This document shows, piece by piece, positions 1-11,462 of a stretch of 64,000 bases of DNA (its first letter is position 1; each line of letters starts with the position of its first letter). A program made the position numbers and the translations under genes. The notes beneath the pieces are model-generated. The model saw only the letters and a program-made list of their open reading frames with translations, was not told where the DNA came from and did no database searches. Source of the DNA: Lithospermum erythrorhizon (Eukaryota; Streptophyta; Magnoliopsida; Boraginales; Boraginaceae); assembly GCA_019722365.1 (NCBI GenBank), contig JADFUC010001590.1:62001-126000 (forward strand), read 5' to 3'.

Positions 1-1758
1 ATATCAAACAAACATAAATAGAACTAAAGACAAGTGAAATAAAGGTGTGGAAGATAAAAATGGAATTTATATTGATAAACCCCGAGGAGAATTATGATTC
101 TGAATAAAAAAATAAAAACCAGCCTAAGAGTGGGAGGATCTCGGCGATTAGGGGAAGAGGGATGGTGTTCTCCAATACACCTCGCTGGGGTATTTGCTAT
201 ACTCTCGGCGAGGTAGAGTGTTGAATTCGATCTGAGTTTTAGGGCGAAGTTGGATAGGGCAGCCAGCGCGTCGCGGTAGCATCTCGAGGCGCATCACGGA
301 TGAAGGCACGCCCCGCGAGGCCCTCACTTATCACTGCTTGAGGCGGCGGGCGCCAGTAGCAACATCCTACTCCCTCTTGAGCACTTCCTCAGTCTTTGAG
401 TTCGCGGCCCACTAAGGAGTCGAGGGGGTAGTTCTTGGCTTTCGGCGGCAGAGCGAATCTTGGAGCTAATAATCCAATCATCCACCTTAGAAGGCTGTGG
501 GTCGAATCCGCCAGCGCCGGTTAGTGTCTGTGATGCAATGGCATTGCCCTCAGCCCGGGGTCTAGAAATGGCACGGAAAGAAACAAAGGGAGATCTTGGA
601 AGCGCAAGCGAGAAGAGATAGGATAGCTGCATAAAATCATAGGTAAAGGATGAAAATCGTACGACCGTAGTCGAAACCTCGGCGCGAAAGAGGCTTGGGG
701 GCCGGGCCCAGCCTAGTCACCCTCCGCATAATCCATTTGAGTGCAGGGGAGGGTAGAAGGGGGCGTCGTCCTTGGCCTTGTGGGGCCAGACCTGAGGTAG
801 GGGCCAGCGTAGGGGATTAGCGGAATGTGAGAGAAGAAAGAGGAGAAAGAAGAAGAAGCGAAACCGCTCCCTGCGGATTTTTTTGACCTGCTAGGGGGTG
901 GGATTCGTTGTAGCGGTGTATTTGGGTGTGCGTAATAGAGACGGAAGAGTTTTCTGAATGTTAAGAAGTTTTTAGGAAGAAAGAGTAGAAATTGTAAGAG
1001 GTGTGAAGAAGGGAGCCTTGTGCGTGATCTCCCCCAATTTTATAGAGGCAAGGGGAACCTTTTCAAATTCAAAAGGCTGACGGTAATGAAAAAAGAGGAA
1101 GGGCACCTAAAAAGTTGCGGTGACTGATGGCAAGGGGCATGAAGCGTGACGACGGCCTCGGGAAATAGCGTCACGGCATGCATGAAATAGATAAAGGCGC
1201 TATTTGGTGTGAATAAGCGAGACCGTCCATATTGATTGACCCGCATACAAAAATGGGCGAGGTCGGGCAGAGCCCGATAATCCCGTAAATAAGTAATTTG
1301 ATGCAGGGATGGTCCCCCACTGCTGATTGGGCCCCTCAAGTAAATGGACATTAGAAGAAGCGAAGTCACAGAATAAATGGGCTGGCACATGGTAGGCCGG
1401 AGGAAAAAGCCGATTAAAGGGGTTGGTAGTCCCGATGACCCCGATAGCAAGAGGGAAAGTACGGTGAAAACTAACTTCATGGTTTGAAACAATTAAGGAG
1501 GCAATTAAAAGATCGTAATTAGTCAACTGCTTAATGAAATCATTCTTAGAAAGCGATAAAGATGCCATCAGCTCAATCAAGAAGTAATGGTCGAGATAAA
1601 TTTATAAAGATAAACACCCGAGGTTGTCGAAGTAAGTTCGCTTTGATCACCGAGATTCATCTTTCGAAACTAAGCTTTTGATCGGCTTTCTTGAAACGTC
1701 GTAGGAGTGTTTCGGTCGAGGCCGATGCTTTGTTTGTGACTCGTTTTGAGGCCTCATT
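1..1758. other. Unassigned GC-richer block, no gene recognised
   Basis: The stretch at about 130-900 is more GC-rich than most of the window. Minus-strand frames of 60 to 150 codons are open at 324-632, 1040-1492 and 1200-1580, the last two overlapping in different frames. The frame at 1200-1580 reads like eroded protein, with a proline-rich middle and a conserved-looking histidine-valine-proline stretch, but I cannot place it in a family. The position next to a LINE tail and the two overlapping open frames suggest a decayed element that has lost its reading frame. I see no splice sites, promoter or terminal repeat I would defend. Confidence 0.3.
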
Positions 1759-2839
1759 TCAGTGAAGATTTACATGGTCCCGGCTGGCGGACCCGATCAT
1801 CACTTTGAAACAGCTCAAATAATAATGATGAGCACTTGTCACATGACCTTGGGTCTTAACTGAGTAACTCCATGGTGTGAGTACATTAATTAGAGTCGTA
1901 AAAGGAGCATGAGTGATCCCAAACACACCAGTCAGGAAACTCCAGACTCTGCTAGCCACCTCATTAGTGAAGAAAACATGTTGAAAAGTCTCCTCCTTTG
2001 TACAATAAACACACTTCGAGGCCAACATAACTCCCCTCTTATGTAGAAGCTCATCCACTTATAGGCACCCTTTCTGAAGTCTCCAGGCCACCATTGACAT
2101 TTTCTTAGGTATAGTGTTATGCCATATTGAAGAGTAAACAATAGTGGGTGATCTATGATTCCTTATGAGAGATTAAGTGTCCGCAAAAGAGAATTCCCCA
2201 TTATTAGTGGTCTTCCAATGTGACATGTCTGTCCTACCATGCTGAATAAGAGTTTGAGAGATTGATTCAATATTCTCTGGACAAACCAGTTGTGCTAACT
2301 TCTCTTTATCCCAAGTTCCATTGTTCCAAACATCTCCCACTTTTAGTCTGTGGTCAATAGCAATTCCAGGAAGAGGCTCAAGGTGATCCAGGCTATGCCA
2401 ACTGTCCAACCAAAAACTGTAATGTCCATCTCCGAGCAGACATCCAATATTACCTTCAGCATGGGGCCTAGCCTGCAACAAGTACTTCCAGGATCTAGAA
2501 TGAGAGATGTATGCCTTGACGTGTGTAAGGTGATGAATCCTACACTATTTTGCCAACATATATACTTGCTCCATAAGGATGTGCCAGCCCTCATTCTAGC
2601 CCACGCTTTAACCATAAAAGCTTGATTAATAGCCTCTAATGATCTCATTCTAAAGCCCCCTTCCTCATAAGGCCTGCAAGACTGCTTCCAGGCTGTCCAT
2701 GGTTCGCTTTCCCCCACAGGAATGAATTAAACAAATTCTCAATTTGCAACCACTGCAACATGCATTTTAATGGATTGCAAGTAGTAAGTAGGTATTGTGG
2801 AAAGCACTAACTACAGGAGGGTGAGCCTGGCTCCTATAC
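1759..2839 (-). pseudogene. LINE ORF2 C-terminal fragment (end of reverse transcriptase plus zf-RVT)
   Basis: Read from 2839 down to 1759, broken frames give the end of a plant L1-type ORF2. First comes a GARLTLL...LSTIPTYYLQ stretch (about 2825-2760), typical of the RT thumb region. Next is PYEEGGFRMRSLEAINQAF (about 2680-2620), then a region with WLDSW (about 2410), and last a zinc-binding zf-RVT segment with C-x2-C spacing (CVYC) and a WSFLTG block (about 2020-1930). Several frameshifts separate the pieces. The endonuclease and RT catalytic core are absent. The upstream end stops exactly where a CACTA-like terminus begins at 2840. It is not functional. The family call is firm; the exact 3' end is not visible. 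Confidence 0.85.
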
Positions 2840-3239
2840 CACTACAGATTTTGGCTAATGCTATGCCAAAAAATGTCACATAAATGCCTTATTAGCTAAT
2901 CTGCTACGTCTATGTGGCGAAACCAAAACATCATCTATTAGGCGTCGCATGAAAACCAAAACGTCATGGACATGTCATGAAGAAAGTAGTAAGATGAAAA
3001 CACTTATGAAAACAACAGAGCCTAGAAATGTCACACTATGCATGTGAAAATTTAATGAAACACATTTAACTAAGAAAATGCACTTAATATTCATATAATT
3101 AAATTTTAACAAATGTGACAAAAATGTCACACCCTAAAAGACACTTAATTAAAAAAATAACTTAATATTAATATAATTAAATTTTAGAACATGTGGCAAA
3201 AATATCACACATTTAAACACACTTAATTAGTATGAAAGA

Positions 3240-3600
3240 AAAAATTAATTAAATATAATAATAACATAAATGCCATACTAATGTCACATATTCAAAATAT
3301 TTGGCACTTTCGTAACATAACAAGAATAATTAAATAATTAATTAATTAAATATAATAGTAAACTAAACTCCATAAATCCTCGCGACCAAAAATGATTTAC
3401 GCCCGCAATCATATCACGCAGGTAATATTAAATAATTAATTAATTAAATGTAATATTAACCTAAACACCATAAGAATGTCATATGTCCAAAAATCATTTT
3501 GCCACAATCATGTCACATAAGTAATATTAAATAAATAAATAATTAAATTTAATAAAAACCTAAACGCCATAAGAACGTCACTTGATGTAATATAATAAAA
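3240..3600. repeat. Diverged tandem repeat, about 98-bp unit
   Basis: A block with TAAATAATTAATTAATTAAA recurs at 3331, 3429 and (varied) 3528, giving a period of 98-99 bp. Each unit also carries a 'CCATAAGAATGTCA' type motif and a 'CAAAAAT...' motif. A poorer copy starts near 3240, and more distant relatives may extend back to about 3060. It lies within the putative CACTA subterminal region. Confidence 0.7.
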
Positions 3601-3694
3601 AAATAAAAATAAAATCAATTTTTTCAAAGATATATAAACGAGAATTTTAAATACTATATCTTATATACATATATATTAAATAATATATATACTT

Positions 3695-3696
<2 letters not shown>

Positions 3697-3728
<32 letters not shown>
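3697..3728. repeat. (AT)n microsatellite
   Basis: An uninterrupted AT dinucleotide run of about 32 bp within very AT-rich DNA. Confidence 0.9.
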
Positions 3729-3732
<4 letters not shown>

Positions 3733-4700
3733 AATATACATACATATATTAATCAATCAAAATGAAAAAAAATATAAATAATTATTTAAATATTTAAATG
3801 AAATATTCATAATAAAGAACATTTAAATGAAATATTCATAATAAAGAACATTAAATTACTATTTAAATGAACAACTCTTATTTTTGAAATTATAAAATAT
3901 CTAAAGCTGAAAGTGATATATTTTGATTTGCTAAATCCTTTAATAAACGTATTGTACATAAAATGATTAAATTTGGTACATAATAAAGAAAAGAATCGAA
4001 AATATAATATATCTCAAATTTAAAATTGAATTTGCTACAAAAAAGACGAGGGGTTAGTATATAGCTTATTCTGACAAACAACTATAAATCAAGACATTAA
4101 ATTAAAAACTAAATTACATAAAAGAAAGAAAGAACATAAAATTATCTTAGGAAAGTAAGAGGAAAAAAAGACTGTTGTATTATATTTATAGGTGGAGATA
4201 AGAGATATTATCAGATTGATTGAATTTTGAATTTTCCACCTATGAGAAAACGTCACATACTCCCCATTGTGTAAAGATATTTCCACGCTCGTTGAAAATT
4301 TTACTTAAGTATAATTTCAGAACATAATAAAATACCCACTTAAAAGGTAAAATTAAGATATTTATGAAAAATCACTGTCGCAGAAATATCATATACTAAT
4401 TGAATATTTACGAAAATGCCTTGACTTCTGTAAATGCTGTAGGTCAATTTTGTTATATTTTCATATTTTACAACTTTAAATTGTATAAGGTGGAATTGAA
4501 AAACATCATAGAAATGTCATATCTTAATATTTATGAAAAATCGTATAACGTCACAAAAATGAGATAGCTTAAAGAATTCTTCCAACAAAATCTGCAAAAA
4601 CAGAACGAAACTCCCGACAATACATATGTAACTTCTCTTACCCGATAACACCTCAAAATTACATGTCACGTATGTCAAATACCTCAATGCTTTTTAGAAA

Positions 4701-5950
4701 ATAAACGTTAATAGTACAATATTGAATGCGTGCACTAATTATAACATTTATTACATTTAAATAATGAAATTAATAATCCTCGTCATTACCAAATGCATTA
4801 AATAAATCCACTCGCTTTCTTCACAAATGCTTTATTTGTAAATAATGGTGGGACTTCGTCATCATCATCATAATCACTTATAAACCCGTTTTTCTGAGAA
4901 TATTATCATTATCTATAGCTCTATTGTTGGTTGAGCAGATATTGACATCGGTTGCTCTTCTTCTGAAAAAAACTTCGACATCGCCGTCTTCTTGAATATT
5001 ATTAGTCGAATATTGAGCTCATACCAAATGTTTTATTTCGCGACCACCCATTCAAAGAGATGTTTGTAGTCATTGACACAAAGTCGATGTAGAGCAGTTG
5101 TTGTGCTTTTTGTGAGGAGCCAAGAAGGATAAAGGGATCGTCTTGTAAACATTTTCCCTTGGTTTTTATCTAGCGATCCGGTCTTAAGGAATACTGACTT
5201 GGCATCGTCTCTTGTTATCGAGACCAATGACACTTGAATAAGACAACTGTCTCGTTCAAACCGTTTATCTTAACTCAAAAGTATAGCGAAGAATTCAAGT
5301 AGTAATTGACTGCTCAGCTATCGAGGAATAGCAGACCGCTTTCACGCCAAACACCATATTATTTGTTGACGTTGCCCGAGCTGCGTTTCGTTATTAATCG
5401 AGTAGTATCCGTTTATTGGCGCATGCTTATTGATTTTTCCTTCTTGGACGAGGCGAGATAAGAAAGAAGGGAGGCGTTGAGGTAAACGTTCGCATATTAT
5501 GTTGAACCTTCAAAATGGATACATCAATTAGTTTATAATAATTTAACCACAATCGAAATGTAAATGAAATTTAACTAGATAAAAAATGTTATTACTAGCT
5601 AGTAACGGTTGAAAGTAGGCTTATAAATTTTAGAGTCCGTACCGCATGGAAACTTTAGGAAGAGTAGGTTCATACTTAGACCTATAAATAGGGTCTTAGT
5701 GTTAGTGTATTAAATTTGCGCTGATAGTTACGGGTTTGCTATAGTGAAAAATACTCTTGTTATTCTTGAGTGTATTCACGATTATAGTTCCTCAACTATT
5801 TAGTAATAATGGCATGTTAAGCCGCTAGGTGTTATTAACTCAACTTAACATGTTTACACAAGAATTTGAAACTGCTTGGGCCACATAATCCTTCCAAGTT
5901 TTTGCCCCAGCTGGAATTAGACATTACAGGAAGTGGCTCTAGATAGTGGC
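4701..5950. other. Unassigned; decayed coding-like patch on the minus strand
   Basis: From about 5235 down to 4780 on the minus strand the reading looks protein-like across frames: an open frame of 66 codons at 5033-5233 followed, after stops, by a short acidic run near 4860 that ends in a phenylalanine/lysine-rich stretch. I cannot assign a family; a second CACTA gene belonging to the terminus at 2840 is possible. The remainder up to about 5950 shows no frame, repeat or motif I can support. Confidence 0.25.
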
Positions 5951-6144
5951 TGTCCCGGTGGGCAATGATTGAACTTGGACACTTAGGTGGGCGTTGAGGG
6001 GCCATTGTTAAGGAATTGGGTGGATGAGGGGCCGGTTGGGCAGGAGCCCAGGCAGGCAGCGCTGATAATCCATTAGGTATTCCGGCCGAGGCCCGATTCG
6101 AGACCCACTTCGGCCTGTGCGTGGGCTGTAGTTTTTCGTATGAA

Positions 6145-6220
6145 GCAGTACCCACGTTAATAAAACAATGTTATGACGGTGCCACGTTAATACGATGTTA
6201 ATGGCAGTACCACGTTTATA
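6145..6220. repeat. GTACCACGTT motif cluster, hAT copy A left
   Basis: Three variants of a (G)GTACC(A)CGTTTA motif lie within 80 bp. The motif recurs in clusters at every hAT-associated boundary in the window. Maize Ac transposase binds AAACGG repeats near its ends, and the fuller versions of this motif contain that hexamer, so these are likely transposase-binding sites. Confidence 0.6.
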
Positions 6221-7026
6221 AGCAGAGAAAGTACGAGGCTCATTCACAAATCACGACATTCACATGCTCTTTTATTGCTTGACATTTCACAACATTATCA
6301 AAACTAAACTAACATATTAAAATGTAGAAAAACATAATGTATAAGAAAAACATTTCGAAACACAAACATCTGGGCCCATCATACATATGAATAAAAACTT
6401 AGAAAATGAAAAGTAAATATAAAAACCAAAAAACGAAGATTTCAAACATAACATGAAATACTCGTCGTTCAAATATCAAAGTACATAAATAAAAAATATT
6501 GTTCAACTTGAACACCGTTACATGTTACGTATTAATAGCAGAACACATTCATAAACCTTGACAGTAAAGGTAGGGGCATCACATCAAGGGCCAGTGCGGA
6601 GGAGGAAGGTGGGGCATAAATGGAGTAATCTCGATAGGTTGTTGGGGTAATTTTAAAATGCGATCCTCACGAATCGCGGAACGTCCGTCCGTATATGGAT
6701 AAAATAAGTCATATAGATTCGTAACTTGGGTCATACGTCACATGAGCATGTTAATGACAGCAGGTTATCTCGTCTTAAATCGAAATTAGCTTTCAATTTA
6801 ACTTTGCATTTAAATGTTCCTCTGAAGCAATTTGTTTAAAAGTATCCAACTAAATGACTCAAAAGTGGATTACGTGTAGGGGCCTGCCGGTTGTTTCGAG
6901 GTGTACATGGTTTTTGGAGCCCCACTGATGGTTCACAGTACGATCAAGCGATCTTACCTTGCTCCCATTTTACGATCAAAATTGTATCTATCAACTTTTT
7001 TATAAATTTTTGATATTTGTTAGATA

Positions 7027-9210
7027 ATGGCGTCAAAAAGCGTAACTTGTAGTAAAAGAAATGTTCAAAAGTGATAGTGCTAGTATGTCTAATGATTTTT
7101 GTTAATTTAGAGGATGATAGTAGTATGGATGAACTACATTGGCTCTAATCTGAAGACCACTCACGGATACTACTATTGAGAGGAAAAAAAACCTGCATGA
7201 ATTTGGGAAATATTTTTCATGGAGGCCAAGGAAAAATAAAAGAGCATTTTACAAATTGTAAGAGTACTTTATCATGGAAAATGGGTAGAAGTGGGGAACC
7301 GGTCATCTTTGCTAGACACTTGAGTGATGCCAGATCTACTAAAGATAGTAGTAGTAGGGGAGGGTGGTACAAAGACTATTAAGTACCCAAACGGGGAAAA
7401 CTTTTTTTAGTATTTTGAAACATAAGTTGAAACTGAAATTTGTAATCGGTAGTTCTTTGCCTTTTAATCATTGTAGATGGATGTTTACTAAATGGATTCA
7501 AAATGTCGTTAATCCCCAAAGGCAATATTATCATAAAATTAACTTTACGACAACATGCTTTAAATAATATTTTAAAAGTGAGAAAGATCTTCTAGAGTAA
7601 AACTCTTATGAATTTGCCTTATAAAATATGTTTGACCTAGTGATAACGAATTGTCTTTTGGATTAATGTATGTAACATAGATTTGGATTGATACGTGATT
7701 AGGTGCTAGAAAGGGAGGTATATATTTTAAATCGATAAAATTTGACTTTCATGATATTTAAATTTAGGAGGTATGCTAAAATGTAATGATTACAAATGTT
7801 TGAATAGGATTGCTTAATTTCATTTGATAATCGTCTAAGCCAATAACGTATCAATTGAAAAATTAAGGTACAATACAGAGCCGGATTTTTTAGTGAATAT
7901 TTTCATGTTAGATGTTTGCTCTCGGCTTCCTTGATTCGAGATTTAAACTTCAAAGATGGAATAAAGAAATTGTTTAGGATAGATTTATTTTACCGATTAA
8001 GTAAGGCAGATTAATTTTTTGTTGTTAATGGCTGGGGGATTTAGAACATGAATAAAAAATTGGTTGAGGCTTTGGAAAGGATTTAAAAATTAATTTTTAG
8101 TTGTGATCTTTAGATGGAACTGCGACTTCTGATCTCTTGGATTCAAATCGCGTATATGTATACAGGATGAAATTACAATATTTTTGGTGAGATCGGCTCA
8201 AATTTGGTGAATATTGTCACATCATATAATAGATGGAAATATTATTTATGAATTGCCAAGTTTCTTGATAGTTTAAAGATTACTAGGATTTGTTTCGATA
8301 TAGACCAGCTCTATTCATCTTTGCTTTAGAGATCTATGGGTTGTCTTTGGATTCATATATATTTAAGCGTAGAGATGATCATATTTATTTGAGATATGGT
8401 TAAAGTATATGGAGAAGACAAGTTTTAAAATATTTTCATCGTATCCCATTAAAACATGATTGGTATAATCTTGGATCCTGGCAGCTATTGAGTCGTTTTA
8501 ATTTTCTATGTGAAATCGTATTATGATGCATTAATATCCTTTAATCCCAGGAACTAAGAGTTTTGATGTTTCAAAATGGAAAGATGGAATTGAAGCGTGT
8601 ATGTATAACATGTATAGCAAATGTCCGATCAAGATATGGACAAGGTAAGGCCGCGCAGTGGAACAGAGTTTTTAATGGCCCGTAGGATTAAAGATCTGAA
8701 GTCAACATAGACACCTAAGAGATGCTTCTGATTATTAGGTAACACTAATCGATCGCGCACTTGAGAACTAATGAGTTTAACTCAATATTTAACTACTAAC
8801 TTCAGGTGAGTCAATGTAATGATAATAATCCTTTGATATATTAAAATGGTGGGCGAGTAAGGAAGCTTGTTTCGGTATTGTCTAAGATGGCAAAGAAATA
8901 TTTTCTATACTTATGTCTCTGATAGCTAGTGAATCGCATTTAGCATGGCAAAGCTCGATACGCTCGAGAGCGGTCGAGACTTACGAAGCTCGGCGATTGA
9001 AGTATGTGTTTTTATCAAGAGTTAGACTGACCGCGGAGGCATGGGATGCAAGATAAGGATACGCTACGTGGAAGGAAAGGAAAAGATTTGTTCGATGATC
9101 TTGCAGTGACATTGAGGAAGAAGTTGAAGTAGATGGAAAACTTGACGCTTGATAGAAATACACTCCGACAAAAGGAAGAATCAGAAGATGAAATAGTGTA
9201 TGATGATTAG
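7027..9210 (+). pseudogene. hAT transposase, copy A (zf-BED to dimerisation domain), disabled
   Basis: The ATG at 7027 (MASKS) matches the start of the copy B transposase. A BED-zinc-finger-like stretch with a CKSTLSWK segment follows at about 7250, then a patch near 7400-7560 resembling the entry to the hAT RNase-H-fold catalytic region. The block SFDV.KWKDGIE.CMYNMYSK lies at about 8560-8630 and the C-terminal dimerisation region (SSAIEVCVFI) at about 8990-9020, then an acidic tail. Stops and frameshifts occur throughout, so no protein of the usual 650-700 residues can be made. Nucleotide similarity to copy B is obvious at 8455-8650. It supplies no transposition activity. Confidence 0.8.
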
Positions 9211-9361
9211 ATTTCCATATAGTTTTTATAATTTTTTGAGTTGAATGTATGAAACTAATGTAATCTTACGGCCAGCAGTATAAGCGTATTTTGCTCAATA
9301 ATAAAATATCTATTTTGTTTCTTTTTACGTTTTTCGATACCTTTAAATGGAATTAAAGCGG

Positions 9362-9618
9362 CATACCGTTGCACCGTGCGGTACCGCGTTAGCCTAAGCG
9401 TGTAAGGCCGTTCGCGCTTGATACCCGTTTTAAGTTGATAAGCGACATGTACGTGCAGCCAAGTCAAGCGACCCACCGTTTCGCAACCAACGGCCCGTTG
9501 GTACTTTAAACGATAGTAAAGTGTCTATGAAAGCGGTACCCGCGTTGAACTCAAAATTCCACTAAACTTTTACGTAAGTGAAATGTGAATGCAGTTTAAA
9601 ATCAGCGTACCACGTTTG
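9362..9618. repeat. GGTACCACGTT motif cluster between the two hAT copy A genes
   Basis: Variants of CGGTACC(G/C)CGTT and GTACCACGTTT occur near 9379, 9533 and 9606. The cluster sits between the transposase end and the start of the second reading frame, the same place as the 24.8-kb cluster in copy B. Confidence 0.6.
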
Positions 9619-9795
9619 CCTCTCGGAATAAGGGTTTTGATAGGCGCGATATTTGAACTTTCTTCTGGGTATTAACTTAATTTCATAACTTCCTCTCCCG
9701 CAAAGATTACTCTTCAAATTTAATAAATTAAATACAATACGAACTATAAACTTATTTTATACTCCGTTTTGCAAATATATTGTTCAATTTAAAAA

Positions 9796-10640
9796 ATGGC
9801 ACCAAAAAAAACAACAAAAGAAGGGACAAGAGGGAGGCGCAATCATCAAGTGGATAAAAGAGGAATTTAGAAAGAGTACATGTGAATTGAGGAGGAGGAA
9901 CTGATATGAAGAGGAACATGAGGTAGTGGAGGGAGGGCGAACACGGTGGGTGTTGTGGAAAGTGGAGCCTCGAATGCTGTGGTGTTTATCTCGTGGGGCC
10001 TGAATCGAGCAATTCACGGGTAACTTCGTATTCAATGCTTAGAAAATGTTCAATTAGAAAATATTTGTTTACTTGTGAATGGTATCGGATATTGTAGTCG
10101 ATTTATAAAGTCTATGGAACATGGACCGTAGGGCCAAACTTGATAATGGCGACCACATGATAGGATTAACTTTTTAATGTTAATGGTGTTGAAGGAATGA
10201 TTACGGAGGAGGATCTTAGGGAATATAGATTTTTTTATAGTAGACATGAGGGCGATAACCGTGAATCTGGGGGAGTAGTGCGAGGAGTGGCCAATTAGAC
10301 AAGGCCGATTGTGCTAATATGCTTAAGCATGATAATATCGTACAACCCGAAATCTAAGTTAGTGTATAGAAACTACAATCTAAATGGGGCGGGGAAGTTT
10401 TGTATCGAAGGTGGTCCAAAATTTTGTTTCCAAATCGGGCCACCCGAGCTTAGCGCGATACAAATATTCATGACTTGGGCGCTCTTGGCGGATGCAAAGG
10501 TTAATACCCAGCATTATCCTCGAACATTTTTCATCGTAAGACCCCAATGCCTTTGATATGGCATGATCTTGTCGTTGTTGGTTAGTAGGAAAAATGTGCT
10601 GTCCCTAGATTGTCGGAGGCGTGAGGTTAATAAGCGATGA
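9796..10640 (+). pseudogene. hAT-associated second reading frame, copy A
   Basis: The ATG at 9796 starts MAPKKTTK, matching MAPKRAPK in copy B, and lies at the same place relative to the transposase and the motif cluster. The first frame closes after about 25 codons. Protein-like sequence continues in shifted frames, including an open run at 10311-10556 whose end (YPRTFFIVRPQCL then a tyrosine-glycine-methionine motif) aligns by eye with the copy B frame (YLNICFIKV..NPSLWHDYL). I do not recognise a family; an Athila-ORF1-like or plant-transposon-protein relationship is possible but weak. It is broken by stops. The shared start and context argue that it belongs to the element rather than to chance. 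Confidence 0.45.
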
Positions 10641-11090
10641 TTTCAAAAGCCTCATTCTGCTAAGTTTTAGGTTTATTTGTAGGATATATGGCGTCCAAGG
10701 AATCGTGGGGAATCTCACGAGGAACTATGAGGAGGTTAGGCAAGAGGTATGGAACTTCTGATGAATTTAAACGAGCCCGAAGGCGGCTCCGATAGAATTA
10801 ATTTTAAAATTTGGCGGGGTCGGGGAGGAGGTCTATCCGTTTCCTCAAATTGAGGCTTCATACCAATGACCGGCGGTGTGCGTAGGTGATACTTTAAAGA
10901 AGTTGTTGGATGAGGTGGCCCAGGATTGCGTCGAGATGTCGATGTAAATTTGAAGGATCGGAAAAGAAGGGACGATCAGCGAAATGGCCGGCGTCTGCGG
11001 ATCAGTATGGCGGGATGTAAATTGTTTAATGGGGATCACCTGAAACTCTGACAACGTGATGGCGACTCCCATCAGCACGCCTCACTCCGG

Positions 11091-11462
11091 CTTTATAGTT
11101 GAAGAGCTAATAAAGTGAAGGAAACACATAAATGAATGTGTTTATATATTATATGTATGATGTTTTTCACGTTTAAACAATGTTATTATTTCACGTACTT
11201 TTTATTCGAGTTGTGAATGAATTGTGAATGTTTGATGGTGTGAATGTTTGAATGTTTATGGTGTTTGAGTTTGAGCCGAATGAATGTGTGAATGTGTGTG
11301 AATAGTTGAATGTTGTGAATGTTTGAAAAGCTAGCGACTTACTGTATAAGCGTGAGTGCAGATTGCCGGTGGAGCGATGCCGCGTTTATAACGAAAAATG
11401 TCTGATATTGTAGGTATTAGCGTGAGTACTAGTAAAGAGGCGCAAGGGGCTCAGCAGGCGCA
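11091..11462. other. Intergenic; TGAATGTT-rich simple repeat
   Basis: No gene. Between about 11205 and 11330 the words TGAATGT, GTGTGAATG and GTTTGAATG recur many times, a decayed simple-sequence tract. The flanks show nothing I can name. Confidence 0.6.

Larger units (their letters stand above)
2840..4700 (+). mobile_element. Probable CACTA (En/Spm-type) terminus with subterminal repeats
   Basis: At 2840 the sequence CACTACAGATTTTGG begins, which fits the CACTA-superfamily terminal repeat; the bases TAC just before could be one copy of the 3-bp target duplication. It interrupts a LINE frame. The following 1.8 kb has many short motifs of the form TGTCAC, CGTCAC and CGTCATG in both orientations, as expected for the subterminal transposase-binding region of CACTA elements. 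No transposase is visible here and I did not find the opposite terminus, so the right boundary is only where the motifs thin out. It could instead be AT-rich unclassified repeat. Confidence 0.4.
5960..11090 (+). mobile_element. hAT transposon copy A, decayed, both ends approximate
   Basis: The left end is GC-rich with GGCCGAGGCCCGATTCG-like sequence (about 6020-6130), followed by a cluster of GTACCACGTT motifs (6145-6220). The transposase runs 7027 to about 9210, then a second motif cluster (9362-9618), then a second reading frame that starts at 9796. The same order, in mirror orientation, occurs in copy B at 22.9-27.8 kb, which is the main reason for treating this as one element. The right end is not defined; I see no clear matching GC-rich terminus, so copy A may be truncated. 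Confidence 0.6.
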
